In this document: piece after piece, positions 1 through 25,400 of the stretch
Numbering within the stretch: position 1 is the stretch's first letter
Layout of the letters: every line of letters starts with the position of its first letter
Source of the DNA: Progne subis subis
Taxonomy: Eukaryota; Chordata; Aves; Passeriformes; Hirundinidae
Length of the DNA: 64,000 nt
Reading direction: 5' to 3'
NCBI GenBank assembly: GCA_022316685.1
Contig: JAKJHU010000082.1
Span: 744,001 to 808,000, forward strand
Program-made: the position numbers and the translations under genes
The notes under the pieces: model-generated
What the model was told of the DNA's origin: nothing
Database searches by the model: none
The model's input: only the letters and a program-made list of their open reading frames with translations

Positions 1-3000
1 TTGTTTTCTTTAAGCTTTGTAGCAATACAGTCCACTGAGCGGTTTGTTTTCCAGGTGTGATTTGCTACTGCAGTCTGGTTCCATTGTGTGATTGTAGCAG
101 TAAACTGCCTTCATGCCTTTAACTTCAGAAATGCAAATTTTAGAATTTAGCCTATCTGTGACAACCTAACTAGCGTTCAGATGATCTCAAAGACCTTTGA
201 GGAGTCCAGTGATGCGAGTGGGCAGAACTGAGGACACAATAGGTGACGGTCCTGTCAAAGGGGAATTCGAGCTTGTGCCTTTTAAAATAATTTAATGAAA
301 CAAACTGGATTTCATAGCAGGGATGATTTCCAATGGTTTAATTCATATAACGTTTCAGTTGCTGCTGCTGCACCTGGAGCAGGTGGAGTTGGCCGGGTGA
401 AGCTGTCAAACCCCACCTGCCTAGCCTGGCCTAGCAGGTGCCACTGGAGAGCTGCCTCGGTCTCACCAGGCAGCTTCACGTCTGTATCTTTTCATACCAC
501 ATTGCTGCTTTGGTGCAATTACCACTCAAATAGTTGTGTGAATGTCACTCTGCTCACCAAGCACTGTGCATTTTTATGAACAATAACTAGCAGAAATGAA
601 GAAATTAGACATGCAGGGTCACAAAGTATAATGGAGAACTTCAAACGCGTAAGAAATGCCACTCAGCCCTGTAATCTGGCACAGGCAGGTCTTGCTCTGT
701 GTGCTGGAAATCCTGCCTTATGCTGTGGGTACTATATATGATTATTTTGCATCTCAGTGTTCTGCAGTAGTACTACTAGGGGTTTCATTAGCTTGCTGCC
801 TTCTAAAACCAGCTTTATAAGAGCAGATTTTTGTGATTGAAGATGTTTTCTTTACCACTTAAATTTATCTTCCATTTCTGTGCAAGCTCAGTTTCTGAGA
901 TTTGCCTTAGGATATGCTAAGTGTGTTTTGCTAGTTGAAAGAAAATTACAGAGATGTTGATAGACAAAAAACCACTCTGAATGGCTTCTCAACAGGAACT
1001 CTTAAAGTTTCAGCAAGAATTTGTTTTGACAGACAAGTTGGTGCTTTCAGCAGTTTGTTTGCTTAAAAATAGGCTCCAAAAGTAGCAGTTCTGCATGAAT
1101 CCTCTTTTTCTGTAAATCAATATATTGTGCATTGTGAGTGACTGACTCGTACATGCAAACAGAAGGAGGACTACTGGCATTACTTAGAATGGTTTAGACA
1201 ACTGTAGAAGAAGGAAAAGCTTATTTATTAGTGTGATATGGGCACAAAGAATAGGAAGGGAGTTGAGTGTCAGATGCTGATTGATCACTAGGGATTATTG
1301 GAGCAGTAATTATAAAGATCATACTGTGGGAAATACAAGATACCAGGAGATGATTGTATTCTCTTGAGCTGTGGAAATGCTGCAAAGTTGTGCAGGGACT
1401 GGTGTTGTGTGAGGCCAGTGAGATCCTGCACTACCCAGCAAACCCTGAGTATGAGGTATTGGCCAGTGTGGTCCTTTTTTACTTATTGTCTGCATGGTTC
1501 TAGGTTAGTGGAGTATCAATGGCCTTGTAACCAGATGAAATTGCTACAGAGCTCAATGTCTTGAGTATTGTCAAGTGTTTTATGAGCAGTTAGAATGTAA
1601 TTAATGCCTTTTGCACAGAATGGGATTATTTCATTATTTTTCCTAATGCAGAAAAAGAGGATTTCGGGGTTATGCTGTGGTTGTCTTTAATGTTTTGCTG
1701 TTTAAAGGCAGGAGAAAATCTGAAATAACCTCATAATATTTAGTAAATGCAAAAAATAGGGATGTTAAAAATATGGGAATTTACTGTTGGTGTGCACGAA
1801 TGATGGCTTCTGAATTCTGTGTTGCTAAGTTGTTGTATTCCTTATTGTTCGGGCAGTGGGCAGCCTGTAAGTGTGATTATTTTGCAGGGTGATTAAGAAT
1901 ATTAATAACATATAATATTCTTAAGATTACTAAGAAAAATATATCATATAGGATATTGTCATAGGGAGTAATGTGAATAATTTATTGGCTGGACTCTGGG
2001 ACCAGACATTCTTGTGCCCCACTGTGGAATTCTAGTTATAAACTTGCAGCAACTCACAGCCTTAAAATAATGTATTGCTGACTTGAATTCACCGGCACTG
2101 TTTTATGTGTGTTGAGAATATAATATTTGTAGCCTTGTGCTAACCAATAATTCTGCTCAGATTTTCCAGAGTTCAAAATTGTTGAAGGCAATGCTGTGTT
2201 CATTATTAGCTGAAGATTCAATATTTGCATGTATTTCAGGCTGCATGAGTCTTCTCAATTTATTATTTGTATTTGTTGTGCTTTGTCAGTGCGTACTTTT
2301 TGTGGTGTATTTTCTTCTTTAGCCCCTTTCAGCTGCCAATTCCCTGTAGTAGTGGAGTGGGAAGAGTTGGGATTGGAAGTTGAAAACAGAAAACTACTTG
2401 CATTCAGAAGGAGAAAACTCATTTCAAGTAAATGCAACCGTAAGTCATGTTTAGGTTGATTTTAGAGATGTAACTGAGTGCTTTTGTTGATTCTTCTGTG
2501 AAAGGGAATTTCCCCACTGATACGGCCTGAAAAAAAGGAATGGCAAGAGTGAGGTGTTGTGCTGTGATTTGAAGGATTATAGTCTCAGGAGAGGAGGAGA
2601 CACTTCTGCTGAGGCTGCTTTCTCTGGTTGCCCCCAGGGCACTTGGAATTTGGGCCACAGGCAGTATTCTGTGAGGTGACTTGTTAACAGAATTTTTTGT
2701 TTTGCTGGGAAAATTGCTGCCTGGACAGAGAAGAGGAAGAAATAGTGAGTATCCCCAAAGTGAGCTCAGGCAAAACCCCCTGTACATTGTTAAAAGGCAG
2801 CATTTGTTGGGTTTTGAGTCATCTTCAGTGTTACACGTGAAAAAGCCCAGATGATTTTTATAGGCTTGGATAAATTGCTGCTGTAGTGAATACTGCATGA
2901 GGAGGGGAGCAGATCGTGGGATTTCTCTGAAGCTGCGATGAGACTTGTGTTCTCTGACTAAAAGTCTGCTGTGGGGATTGGAAGGAGCAGCTTCATAGTT

Positions 3001-4574
3001 CTGATAAGGTGAATCTGGTAGGAAATAATGTATCCTGTCATGGTTTTCAGTGAAGGTCAAATAAATGGGGCTCACCTGAAATCGCTGGAATTTAATAATA
3101 ATATGACTCACCATGTGGCCCTGAAAAAGCTGTTTTGGAGGGTTGCAGCATCATATTGGGCTGTATGTAATAGATATGTGCTCCTTGCAAAATCCTTTGT
3201 GGCTGGAGTGAGTAACTTTTTTGATGAGTAACTAAAATACTGCCCCAGATTATACATTTTTCCTCACCCAGGTACATATGTTCATTATTGAAGGGAAGGT
3301 GGGGATATACAGGTAAATATTTGTCACTGTTGTGAAGGATTGGTTTTGGTGACAGCAAATGCTGGGAACTTACTGACTGGAGTTACTTCTCTATGGCAGC
3401 AGCTCTTATTATTAAAAGCATTAGAAACTCTCTTATCCAGTCATATTTTTAAGGGATATTTGTGTACTGTGGCTTTCTATGATTTGGGTCAACTACTAAA
3501 TGTACTTTTATTTCCTAACTTTCAAAATCTGTCTCTCAGCTCTAATATTCTTACTGTCACTTGGTGTAACACAGCTGGTCCCAGTGCATCTGCATGAATT
3601 TATATGAGGTAATATGGGGCCCAGTAAAAGAATGGAATTGGGCAGCTGAACTTGTTCAAATCTAAATTTCATCTAATTAATCTAGATTCACCCTCACAGG
3701 AGGAAATAACACTTTAATCCTGTCCTAGGATTTGGTCTATTTCTGCTTTTTGCAGAAACATTCGTTCAAGGGTGAGTGCCTCATAGTGTGCACATATCAG
3801 TGTCTTGTTCCCCCATTTACTAATTCAACAGTTCATGAACCAGACTGTGCTGCTCAGCACTCCATTCTGCTGCTGGTAATTAATCAAATATGGCTCTAAT
3901 TACTGACTTTCAGCACAACTTAACTGTTGTCATCTGTAAAGTCATCTGTTATTGACATTTGTAGGAATATAGGCACCAGAAAAAGAACTTGCAGGAATTA
4001 TCTAATGAAAAACATAATGCTTTGTCTATCATTAAACCTTTTTTATATAGCTTGAGTGTGGCCTCCCTATCTGAAGGTGACTGCCCTTTTCTGCATTGCC
4101 ACACGATGTCCCTGTGGACAGGAAAGCTCCCCAAAATGTAGACTAGCATTTCTAGGAATTCGCAGCTTGCCCAGGGCTGCTGGAACACAGGCCCACAGCA
4201 GGGCACACAGACTCTGTGTTTAAACTTTCCCCAGTGTTTGATTTCTCAAGCGAGATTAGCTGAAAAATCAGTTAACTCTCTTTTTTTTCTGTCACTTTGA
4301 ATGGTGTTCTAATGATTTAAAACCCCTCAGGTAATTAATACCAGCTGAGACAGCAACTGAATCAGAAAGTTTTGTTTCAAGTACTAAAAGTTGTCCTAGA
4401 TCTGTTGAATAGGTGTAGGGTGCACTATGTTTGGGGATAGCAAAAATAAAAACACTGATTTAAATAATAATTATAACAAACATCTATATATATGTATGGG
4501 GTGTTTGTGAGTTTATAGATGTATATTACCTTGTGAGATGCTTTTTCATTACATGTTTATTTACTGTTAGTACA

Positions 4575-4660
4575 ATCTTGGTTTGGTTTGGGTTTTTTCC
4601 TTTTTTCTTTTTTTGGTTTTGTTGTTTGTTTGTTTCTTTGTTTGTTTGGTGGTGGTGCTG
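4575..4660. repeat. T/G-rich low-complexity tract
   Basis: Degenerate GTTT/GGTTTT-type simple sequence. The short reverse-strand open frame across it (Gln/Lys/Asn-rich) is a by-product of composition. Confidence 0.7.
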
Positions 4661-5905
4661 GTTTGATTTTTGAGTTTCCATTATCATTACTGTCAAATTA
4701 TCACTAAATATCACAGGTTGAAGTCTTTCCCTGGAGTTTCTGGGCACAAATGAGTAAGAGCTGCAACAAAATTGTTCAACACCTTTGTTTCAGGTGAGAA
4801 ATAGAGTCGTCGTTAGAATTAAAAGCAAAGCAAAAGAAATCATTCAGTTGAAATGGCAAAAAAAGGAACAGCTATGGAAATATAAACTGCACTTGATCAG
4901 AACAGGAGGGAGCACAGGAGAGCTCTGAGCCAGCAGTGAGAGCTCCATTCAGATGCTGATGTTTTGCTCAGTTTCAGGGCAGAAACACCCTCCCCCACAC
5001 AATGGAGATATATTTACAGAATTGCTGATACTGAACAAAAGAACATTTTTTGGTTTTTTTCTGAATGAAGAAGCTGTATGTTTTGCATACAGTTTTCACA
5101 TGTGAGTTTTTGTGTCTGCACAAGGACAGTAAACCAGAGGAGAGAGCAGGGCGCAGTGAAAGGAGCTTCCTCCAGCTGCCCTCATCACAGACCATAAAAC
5201 TGTTGCTAATTTTCAGTGGCTCTACAGCCAGCAAGTCTTTTCTCCCCAGTATGTCTCCCCTAGCATGATGGAAGGTATAAGAAATGAGGAAAGTAGAATA
5301 AAAATACTATAAAACAATTGTATTCAGTATTAGATGCTGGAGGTACAGATAGCACTCAATGCTTCAAGTAATTTTCTCAGTAAAAAGGTTCAATGTCAAA
5401 GGTTCAAAAAGTCACAGACTACAATACGAGCACTTGTTGCTTGGTGCACTGAGTGCTGTTCATGGTACAGTCCCAGTCTTCAAGTTGTAAATCCTCCATA
5501 AGTGAACTGATCATGTTGTCAGCTATAAAACAGCAACTTGACATGGATTTAACCATTATTATTAAATTTTTCTAAGTCAGAGAAATGGGGAGGGAGAAAG
5601 AAGGGAGTGTAAGAACTGGGAACAAAATGAGGTGGGCTCTGAGCCACAGTGCAGATGGAGAATGAGATCTGGCTGATCAGAATACACAATCTGTGCTGGG
5701 TTTGGTCTGTTACCTCAAGACTGAGTTCTGAAGTTTAGGATGCAGGTGTCTCCTGCAGGAAACCTGTTCTCTTTGATGGGGTGGGCTGGAGGCCAGGGAA
5801 GGCAAGAGAGTGGTGTTTGTATGATACACAGGTGTGAGTAATGTAGAGATTTCAAATTCTAGGAAAAGACTTTGGATTTGCAGACATGGATATGGGACAC
5901 AATTG

Positions 5906-5942
5906 TTTTTATCATGCCAGTTGTGTTCTGGCATGATAAAAA
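5906..5942. repeat. Perfect inverted repeat, 15-bp arms, 7-bp spacer
   Basis: The left arm at 5906-5920 (TTTTTATCATGCCAG) is followed by seven bases and its exact reverse complement at 5928-5942. The structure could fold as a hairpin in RNA or cruciform DNA. No target-site duplication or transposon ends were recognised around it, so its origin is unknown. Confidence 0.9.
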
Positions 5943-6784
5943 GAGTTATGCAAGTAAATAGCTCCAAGCATAGTAGATTGAAACTGATTTTTGCTACATT
6001 TTCAGTAGATGACTGACAGTTTAACGAAATTATATCAGTGTTGGTTTGTAAACACCCCTGCAAGACTCCTCACAGCATTGCTCCCTACCCATTTCCCCTG
6101 ATCACAGCTTTTTAATGCCCTGGGGATTTCCCGACACAGCTGTGCTTCCTCGTCCCTCCTGTTCCCTGTTGTTGGTGCACTGTGCATTGCTGTGCAGTCC
6201 AACAGAGGAACCACACAGGCCAATGCTAATAATCTCACTGGAAGTCTTTGCCAACTGGCTGACCCCCAGTGCTGCCTGCCCAGCTCCAAGGAAGTCACAC
6301 CTTAGGACTGACTGGGTGTTGCATGTGAGGTTTTGTCACGTGTCGCAAAGGTTCACTGTAAGAAGTTATTAAAAAAAAATCAGATTTTATAGCAGGCCTG
6401 TGGGATCCAACATCATCAGTGACCACAAAGACAGAACAAAACTTTCCTCTCTGATAAAAACAGGTTAAAAATTAAAAATAAGTTAAAAAATTGTCGGGTT
6501 TTAATAAGAAGAGTTTAAATTTCTAGAAGTGTGTTCTAGCCATCTCTGTGTATGGGGAAGCAGAATGTGTTGGTGTTCTCCTCATTAGTATCCACGAACA
6601 GCTGTGTTTCTGATCAAGCAGGTGCTGAATGCTGGGACAGAACTGATCTCTGGACACTGCACTGGTGCTCCAGGAGCACCCAGTTCTGGAAACAGCTCCT
6701 TTTAGTTCAGGAACCAAGGGCAGACTGCTCTTTCTCAACTTTGTCTTTTGTTTTCATTTCCTTTTTCTTCAGGGAGGAGGTGTA

Positions 6785-17863
<11,079 letters not shown>

Positions 17864-19376
17864 TTTCTGCACTGTGTGCCGTGTCAGACCAGGAGCTTTG
17901 TCACGTAGATTTCTTGAGAAAGTTGTTTCTTATTAATAATGAAGGGAAAGTCCAAAATTTCTTGAAATCGTAGGGTTTTAAATCCATGCATCCATGTGTG
18001 GTAGTGTTTAAGAAAATTGGAATGCTCAGCTGTATTGCTTATAATACACAAAAACCAGCTTCCTTTTAAAACTAAAAGAAAGCATATCTTTATAATAAAT
18101 ATTCCTAGTACTTCAATAATTTCAGTAAGTCAGTAAATATGACTCAGGGGTCAAACACAGTACTTTCCTAGCTTGTAATTCTGCAATCCTTACTGTTCTA
18201 AAACGGTGAATTACATTGAACCATAACTTGAGGGAGAGGTATGTTTCAATATATATTACTTCTAAACTTTGACTTTATAGGACCCTGAATAACTTTTTTG
18301 ATTTTTGGCAATTTGGCCAAGAGATGGAAATCAATCTTTCTTTCATGCAAACACTTAAAAAATGCACATACTATTTCTGCCACTTCTAAGGCTTCGGGTT
18401 CTCAAATAACAGTCCTCATCCCCACATTTAAAGTGGGTTTCTTTTCTTCTCTGATCCAGAGTCTTCTTAAGAGCAAGCACTTGCCAAAGCCCCAGAGTAG
18501 ATAAAATACCCAGTAGGGGCTTGAGTTGTACCATATGCAAAAACATCTGAGAGGCTCAGTACTTGAGCTCTGATGTTAGCAGGGAAAATCCATGCTCCTC
18601 TGTGCTGGCTGCCTGTTATGCTGATTCAGTGTCTCTCATTTCTGACAGGAGTCACTTTCAGAGAATACAGAACTCTATAAAGTGCTCCCTCTATGTTTCA
18701 GAGTTCCTTAACTGAAAGCATTAATGCAGCAGTGATGTAGCATTTATCACTCTGCAGAGTAACCACTGCTTCCCAATACAAGTTTCCACCTAACTGGTCC
18801 TTCTGAGCCCCCAGCTGGCCAAGCAGCTTCCACTGGTGGGTCTCTAGGATTCAGGAGCTTGTGAAACAAGTTAAAGGAATACCAGACACAAATGGCTTTG
18901 ACTGAAAGGGTCTGTATGATTGTGTTCTTGAAAGAAGGCATAAAGTAGTGAAACTATTCAAAAAAGAAGAATTTAACTCAAAAAACATGAGATAAGCACA
19001 TTCATAGCTTTGGCTAATATCCTAAACTAAAGCTATTTGAAAGGCATTTTTTTTCTGAGTGGCATGAAGAATGAAGGGTAATATGGTTAAAATGGATTTC
19101 CCTTACACAAGTGATATGAAAAGTGAATATTTAATTCTTTTTAAATCAAGTCATCCTGCTGTCATTAGAAATCTCAGAGGTTCAGCCTTGTGGAAGGATC
19201 TTAAGGCAGCACTTCAACAATAATCGGATTAGAAGGACTTGCATAGCTCCATGGTCTACAAAAGAGATACAAGAAACCAGGGTTCAAACTTGCCACAAAG
19301 CAAGGCAGTGAGTTGTGTGGTGCAGAATCAACCCACAGCTCTGAGCCTGTGATTTTGACAATCACCTGAAGCAGGG
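17864..19376 (+). other. NMNAT3 3' UTR and NMNAT3-RBP1 intergenic gap
   Basis: Roughly 230 bases of probable 3' UTR up to the poly(A) signal at 18094, then about 1.3 kb before the RBP1 start. The RBP1 promoter must lie here if no separate 5' exon exists. The 500 bases before the RBP1 ATG are nearly free of CpG, and no clear TATA box is visible. Confidence 0.7.
18094..18099 (+). terminator. Candidate NMNAT3 poly(A) signal AATAAA
   Basis: A canonical hexamer 231 bases past the stop codon, in the first AT-rich stretch downstream. The downstream GU-rich element is weak, so usage is inferred. Confidence 0.55.
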
Positions 19377-19449
19377 ATGCCTGCAGACTTCAATGGGTAC
19401 TGGAAAATGGTCAGCAATGACAATTTTGAGGAGTATCTGAAAGCATTGG
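19377..19449 (+). CDS. RBP1: RBP1 coding exon 1
   Basis: 73 coding bases for residues 1-24 plus the first base of Asp25, ending at a strong GTAAGG donor (19450). The encoded start [12 protein letters not shown] is characteristic of CRBP1. Confidence 0.95.
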
Positions 19450-22400
19450 GTAAGGTTCCTTTCAGACTTCTTGAATGAATAACCAGTAAATGCTACCTGT
19501 CTTACTCTTTACATGAATCTGTTTTTTCTTGTACAGTCTTTTGTGAGAAGTATTTTTTTTTCAGAAATGCACTTTAGGAATTGCCTATAGCAAAACTGTT
19601 TTGCCTTAAGCAGCCTCTACTTTTTACCATCTTGAAGCTTACATTAACAGACATTAAACTACATAGCTTGAAGAGGTAGGTGGTGGATTCCAAACATAAA
19701 AAAACTCCCTATAATTTGAAAAGCAGTATAATTTTTATATTTAATAAAGATTCCGTGCAGTACTTAATGCAATTTTGTGTGTTTGTATTTGATGTCGTGT
19801 TAGTATCTCTATAGAAATATTGGAGGTCTTATTAACTGTCAAATTCAAATGGTATTTTTTAAAGATTCCCCATAATAAAAAATTTGAAACATTAAGTTAT
19901 TTTAAAGAATTAGGTTACAGACTTCTTCTGCATGGGAAGGCTGGTTTGAAAGATTCGGACATCTGTTTATCTTTGTTCATTTCAGTTCTCCCTAGAAGTT
20001 ACAGGCTTCTTCTTGTGGAAGACTTTTCTGGATAAAAATGACTCTTTTTCTTTTTCAGATGTAAATGTTGCTGTAAGAAAAATAGCAAATCTGCTAAAGC
20101 CTGACAAAGAAATCCTTCAGAATGGGAATCATATGATCATTAAAACTCTAAGCACTTTTAGAAACTACATCATGGAATTTGATATAGGGAAGGAGTTTGT
20201 GGAGGATTTGTCTGGGGTGGACGATCGCAAGTGCATGGTAAGAGGAGAACTTTAAAAATGGACAGAAAGGAATATTGATAACCCGGGGCTTTTCGCAGAA
20301 CACATCTTTTAACCATCCTGGCTGGCTATTCCTGAAATTATTTCTGTACTTCTCAGTTTGCCACAATGTACCTACGGTTTTGAGCATGCCTTTAGATTAG
20401 AGGAATGCTAATTTTAATCAGGAGCACAAAGTAATTTTATCAATCAGTGAATAATAACCTTAGTGAAGCCATGCTCACTTATAATGGAATGTTTGTTAGT
20501 CAGAAAGATATCTAGGGTCACTTCTAGAACCTCTTTTAATGAGTAAGATTTCACAGTAGAGGAAATCCACTGATCACAAGGTCAATGTGTGAGAATAGCC
20601 AAGTGCTTAAAGATTGCCTGGGTGTATTTATTAGAGCACACAATTAATTAGCCCACTGGAACAAATCTTACTGAAATGAATAAGCAAACACTGAGGACTT
20701 TGTTTTACAAAAGCTCTATTTTATGAGCTCTTTTTGCTTTTTAACTTAGGACTAATAAATATCTATTTACAGGGGGAAAACTTGAGAATACCAAGTCTCA
20801 CCTATTTGTTTGGCAGCACGACACTGGCAATATTCTGCAGTGAGGAAGATGACAAATAAAAGAAAATTATCTCAGGAGGGACTCTAGAGGAGAAATCTCA
20901 TAAAAGAGAATAGGTTTCCATTCTGAGAAAGATAGTGCTGTTTAAAACCAATACTTTCCTCTCACACTAAGATTTGCAGGTTTGCTTTTGCTCTGATCAT
21001 GGCGGGAAAGGGAAAAATTACGAAGACTAGAGAAAAAGAATGGTTGGCTACTGAGTGCCTCAGCAAATCCCTCTGTAGTCCTTGTTACAGAGGGTACAAG
21101 TTTGATGAGAGTGCAGAATACAACAGTCATGGAAGGGAGGAACAGGTGCATTTGTGTTTAGGAAAATGCCCCAATGGTATCATGTGATTTTGGCTCCTGA
21201 AATGCTCTTAATCCGGATATTGAGGTTCAGATTCACTGAACAGTTATGAGCCCAAGAAAAGATTTAAGACTGAGGTGGTTAAATTACCATCAAAGATAGC
21301 AATGTTCGAAACATCTGCTACAAAGGTTTGTGTGTGCACAGAACTATCCCTGTATAAGCATTGTCTGTACTTGAATACCATTAAACTCCCATTCTCTGCA
21401 TGGTGGAAAGAAGTAATGTTTTATTATTTTTAACAAGCCAAAATTCTCTACCCTATTTTGCTAAATTGAGTGATAAGGGAAGGATTCAAAATGTTAAACC
21501 AGAAAGAAGAAACTAGAGAGAGATAATTTCAGTCACTACAACAGCTGATTGATTTGGAGTAGAACCTAGTTCAGCCTTGGAGGCAGAAAGTATCAGCAGC
21601 TTCCTGCCTGTTACAAACAAACAAAAAAAAAAACAAAAACCCCAAACAACCAGGGTTAGTCACGGACTCTGACTCAGGTTTTTTTCAGAAGGATTTAAGG
21701 ATGTAATTCCACACAACCCCCCAGAGATCTCTGTGTTTCTTTGCGGTTTCCAGCTGTAGCTGGACACTTACAGGTCACTGGCCACTGGTGCTCCATTTGC
21801 CTTGTAGCAGCACATCACGCTTTATAGTTCAATTTTCTTATTAAAGATTTCTTTTCTACATAAGACCTCTGTTTTGTAAAACAGTACAAGAGGCTGTCTT
21901 TCTGAAGTGACTTCAGTCCAAATCTGATAACCATGATGTCAGGCAAAATTTGCAGTTGTTAAGCAGCAAAATTACTCCAACAGTGCAGAAGGAGCCTTGT
22001 GAGAGAAGAGTTATGGAGGTAATAAGAGATATTGAACCACTCCCTGAGTGGTGTTACCAAGAAAACCACCATGAAAGCAAAGGTTGAATATAATTCTTAG
22101 TGTTCCATTTGTTCATGTAGGGCCTGTGGAAATGCATGCCATAAATGGCTTAATCATTAATAGTCAGCCTGTGTAATGGGAGAGGTTGTGAATCAATTAT
22201 TGTTATTTATATTGTGGGCTGAGCAGACCACTGGGCAAGTTTTATCCAAGGAGCTCAATGTATGAGCAGTACAAAGGAACATGGATAAGACAAATTACAC
22301 ATTAAACATTAATCTATACAGCAGAGCAATAATCAGGAGACTAGTAAAAATAACCTTAGAAGTAATTCTTACTAGAAGTATAGATTGTTTTTTCTTTTAA

Positions 22401-25400
22401 TGGAGAATATATCATCTAGCTAGAGTTAACATATCTGTAAAAATAATATCAGCACAGTGAACGGGTTAGATCCTGTGTATAATTCACTGAAATTGTGTTC
22501 ACCTTTCAGTTATAAAACACACCCTTGAGCCAGTCAGGGTAGAGAGTAATTACAGTAATTCCAAATCAATACTGTCCGTGAGGAGGAAAGGCTAAAAAGT
22601 TTTGCTGATAATTTAGAAGTTTAACATTAGGAACTTGATAGTCTTGTGATAGAACAAGCCCTCTCCTCCTTTGCAGTTAGGTTTTATTCATTTTTATAGT
22701 TGGTCACTCGTGGGAGCCTGTCTGAACTTTCTGGATCAGGGTGTTAATTGAGAAGGATAAACCTTAACAATTTCAGTTCATCCTTCTTCTGACCCTCACC
22801 GTGTCCTTCTTGCATGCACATGTTTTTGGGTGACTGTTCTCTGAGGGATAGCGGGAACAGCAGCTGGTGACATCAGGTCCTTTAGGATGTGGTTTCTGTT
22901 GGGAAGTAAAAATCTGCTGCTTTGGAAACTCTAATGCCCTGGATAGTTAAAGATGCTGTTTCTGTGTTCAGCAAAACCAAAGATGGGATAGTTGACCACA
23001 GGGGAGATCACAAATGACAGTTGGTATCAATGCTCCTTGGGCTTTCCACTGGGATCAGATCTCCTAGATAAAAGTTAAATCTATTCACTTGGCAATTTTG
23101 TGAAAGACATCCTTCTGCAACTTCAGACATACTTAACTATCCAGAGTTGTTAAAAACTTGGCAGTTTCATGTCGCTGTAGGACATGAAAGAAAGATGAAA
23201 GTATTTCAGAAAGCAAAGAGTATAGAAGGCTTTATTGTCTAATTCTTACTACCTTTTATAAGGTGTTCTGATACAGACTTAGCATGAGTGGTGAATAGGA
23301 ACAACACCTCTCTGATTCCATTGGTGAAACTAGAGAAACAGCAAAACAACACCTGGAGAAGGATTGTTTTGGAAAAGGATAGTTGTTTTGCCAAGATTGT
23401 TTTGAGAAGAGGTTTTCTTGAGAACTTTTCCCTTGGGAAACAGTTAGCACTGCTAGCAGGCTAAAATCTCTTCAGACTTAGAAATGTCAGGCCCACAGTT
23501 TAAAGTACAAACGTAAAATGAAGGTTTGCATTTTCAGGAGCATCTTTCATTCTTTGCAAGTGTTCCAAGGTGTACCATTAGATAGTGTAGAAAGAAGTCT
23601 AGAACATTAATTTGTGTGGTATTTTTTTCTCACATGATGTAAATTGGAGCATGTAGTCAAGTTTCTACTGCTTTGAAGAGTTTGTTCATAGTTTAATTGG
23701 CCACATATCAGATGGAGAGTGTTCCAAGACAAAGTTAAATGAAGAGCTCTGGCTTTGGTATTTCTCACACCAAGTCTTTGATCCTGATATCCTAATTCTC
23801 AGTGAAGCTCCAGTCTCTTCATGAAATCGTCTCAATTTTAAAGAGAATTTCTACAATCTCAAGTTGTTATTAATTTAGTGTCTCAGGTGTTGCTCTAGTA
23901 TGAAACTTTGTTTCATGTATATAAACATTACTGTCAAAAACTTACTGTGTGGGCAAGAGGAAAACCTTATTGAAACAATCCAAAACCATCTCTGAAAGTA
24001 TGTCTCGTTCATCAGCACAGAGCTGTGCTTCCCTTTCTCACTGTCAGTCATAACCAGTGCAAGCTGGTGAAACATCTACAGTGTCAAATATGTACCAGCA
24101 CATAGGAACAAGGCACATAAGCCTTCTGTACCTTCAGTGTAACTTACTTAGTGTTTAGTAACGATATTATGAAAAAGTTTACTGAAAAACCTTAAAATGC
24201 TGAAACAAAGGCTGAAGTTTCAGATTGCAAGTCTTTGCATCCAATGAATCAAAGCAGATTGAAAATTGGATAGATCTGATGCAAAAATCACTTTCTTAAA
24301 ATTTTTAGTTTTCTAATGATTCTGCTGCTAAAATCAGAGGAAACTTTTGCATTATAATTATTCTCTGCTGTTCAGGCACTTGAAAGACTGAATTGCTTTA
24401 TTTTAAACTATGCAGAATTAATCTCTTATGACAGAGACTAAGGGCAAGTGATCTGTTTAAAACTCAAGAAAGATTTTATGTTCTAACTAGAAGAAGAGCA
24501 GAATTCTAAAAGAAGAGCAGAATTTCTTGGATAACTGAAAACAGTTGTGTTAAAACTGAATATTTGTCCCAGCATATGAGAGGTGCTTTGGTAGCTCAGA
24601 ACCTTGTGCTCTCTGATACGGTGATTTTCTTCTTCTATTGAAGCAGGAAATGAAATGACAAAGGCAGGGAACTGGGAAACAGAGAAAACTGCAAGAATTT
24701 TAAACTGAATGTGGGAAATAATACATCTTAACCATTTAGACATATAAACCTGCATACAAATGGGATATAACCATGAATAAATTATCAAGTGGGTGTTCAG
24801 AGTTCCTTTATTGGAACTGACAGAACCTGTAGTCCTAGTTAAGACTTGCTGGGGTGTGGTAGGGTGAGGAGGATTTGGGAATTGTGGATTTCCCTCATCA
24901 GATCTAGAATACATCTTACCATGAGAAATGTCATTTAGTGTTGGAAACAGCCACACAAGGACTGTTCACAGACACCTGACTGTGCCATATCCTGCTGAAA
25001 TGAGGGAAGTTGTTCAAAACTGATCATGGCTCTGTTTTAATTAATAAACGTGCCTAATGTGACACTGATTCCACTCAGGTTTGTATTCAGGAAAAACTGC
25101 AGTGGAGGTAGTTGTTCTGGCCATAATTTGGTTTATACCACTGCAAGAATAAAGAATACCAGAATAAAGCCTGTTACAAAATCACATGGTTCATGAAGCT
25201 TATTTAACTATTTAGGCAGATTCCTCTGTTCCACAAATGGAATTCACAGCTGTTAATCCAGTTCTGAGCAGGTTTGGGAATTAAGACTTTGCTGCCAGAA
25301 AAACAACAAACAACATTCCAGTAGATGGAATTGCAGGAGAGATCTCCCACAGGGTGAGAAGATTCAAAATAAATTGTGCCTGTCTAGTAAGATGCAAGAT

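Larger units (their letters stand above)
1..6772. other. Upstream region of NMNAT3, no coding exon recognised
   Basis: AT-rich sequence with many short open frames, none with a recognisable protein family or paired splice sites. The first NMNAT3 coding exon is preceded by a splice acceptor, so at least one non-coding 5' exon and the promoter lie here or left of the window; I could not place them. No CpG island is apparent. Contents that can be named: a T/G-rich simple tract (about 4575-4660) and a perfect inverted repeat (5906-5942). The rest looks like unique or decayed intergenic/intronic DNA. Confidence 0.6.

Noticed and set aside
2419..3114. 231-codon reverse-strand open frame
   Set aside because: No recognisable domain, no coding-like conservation signal I can see, and overlapping open frames on the other strand.
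24483..24956. 157-codon reverse-strand open frame in RBP1 intron 2
   Set aside because: Low-complexity start (Ser-rich end) and no family resemblance; chance frame in intron DNA.
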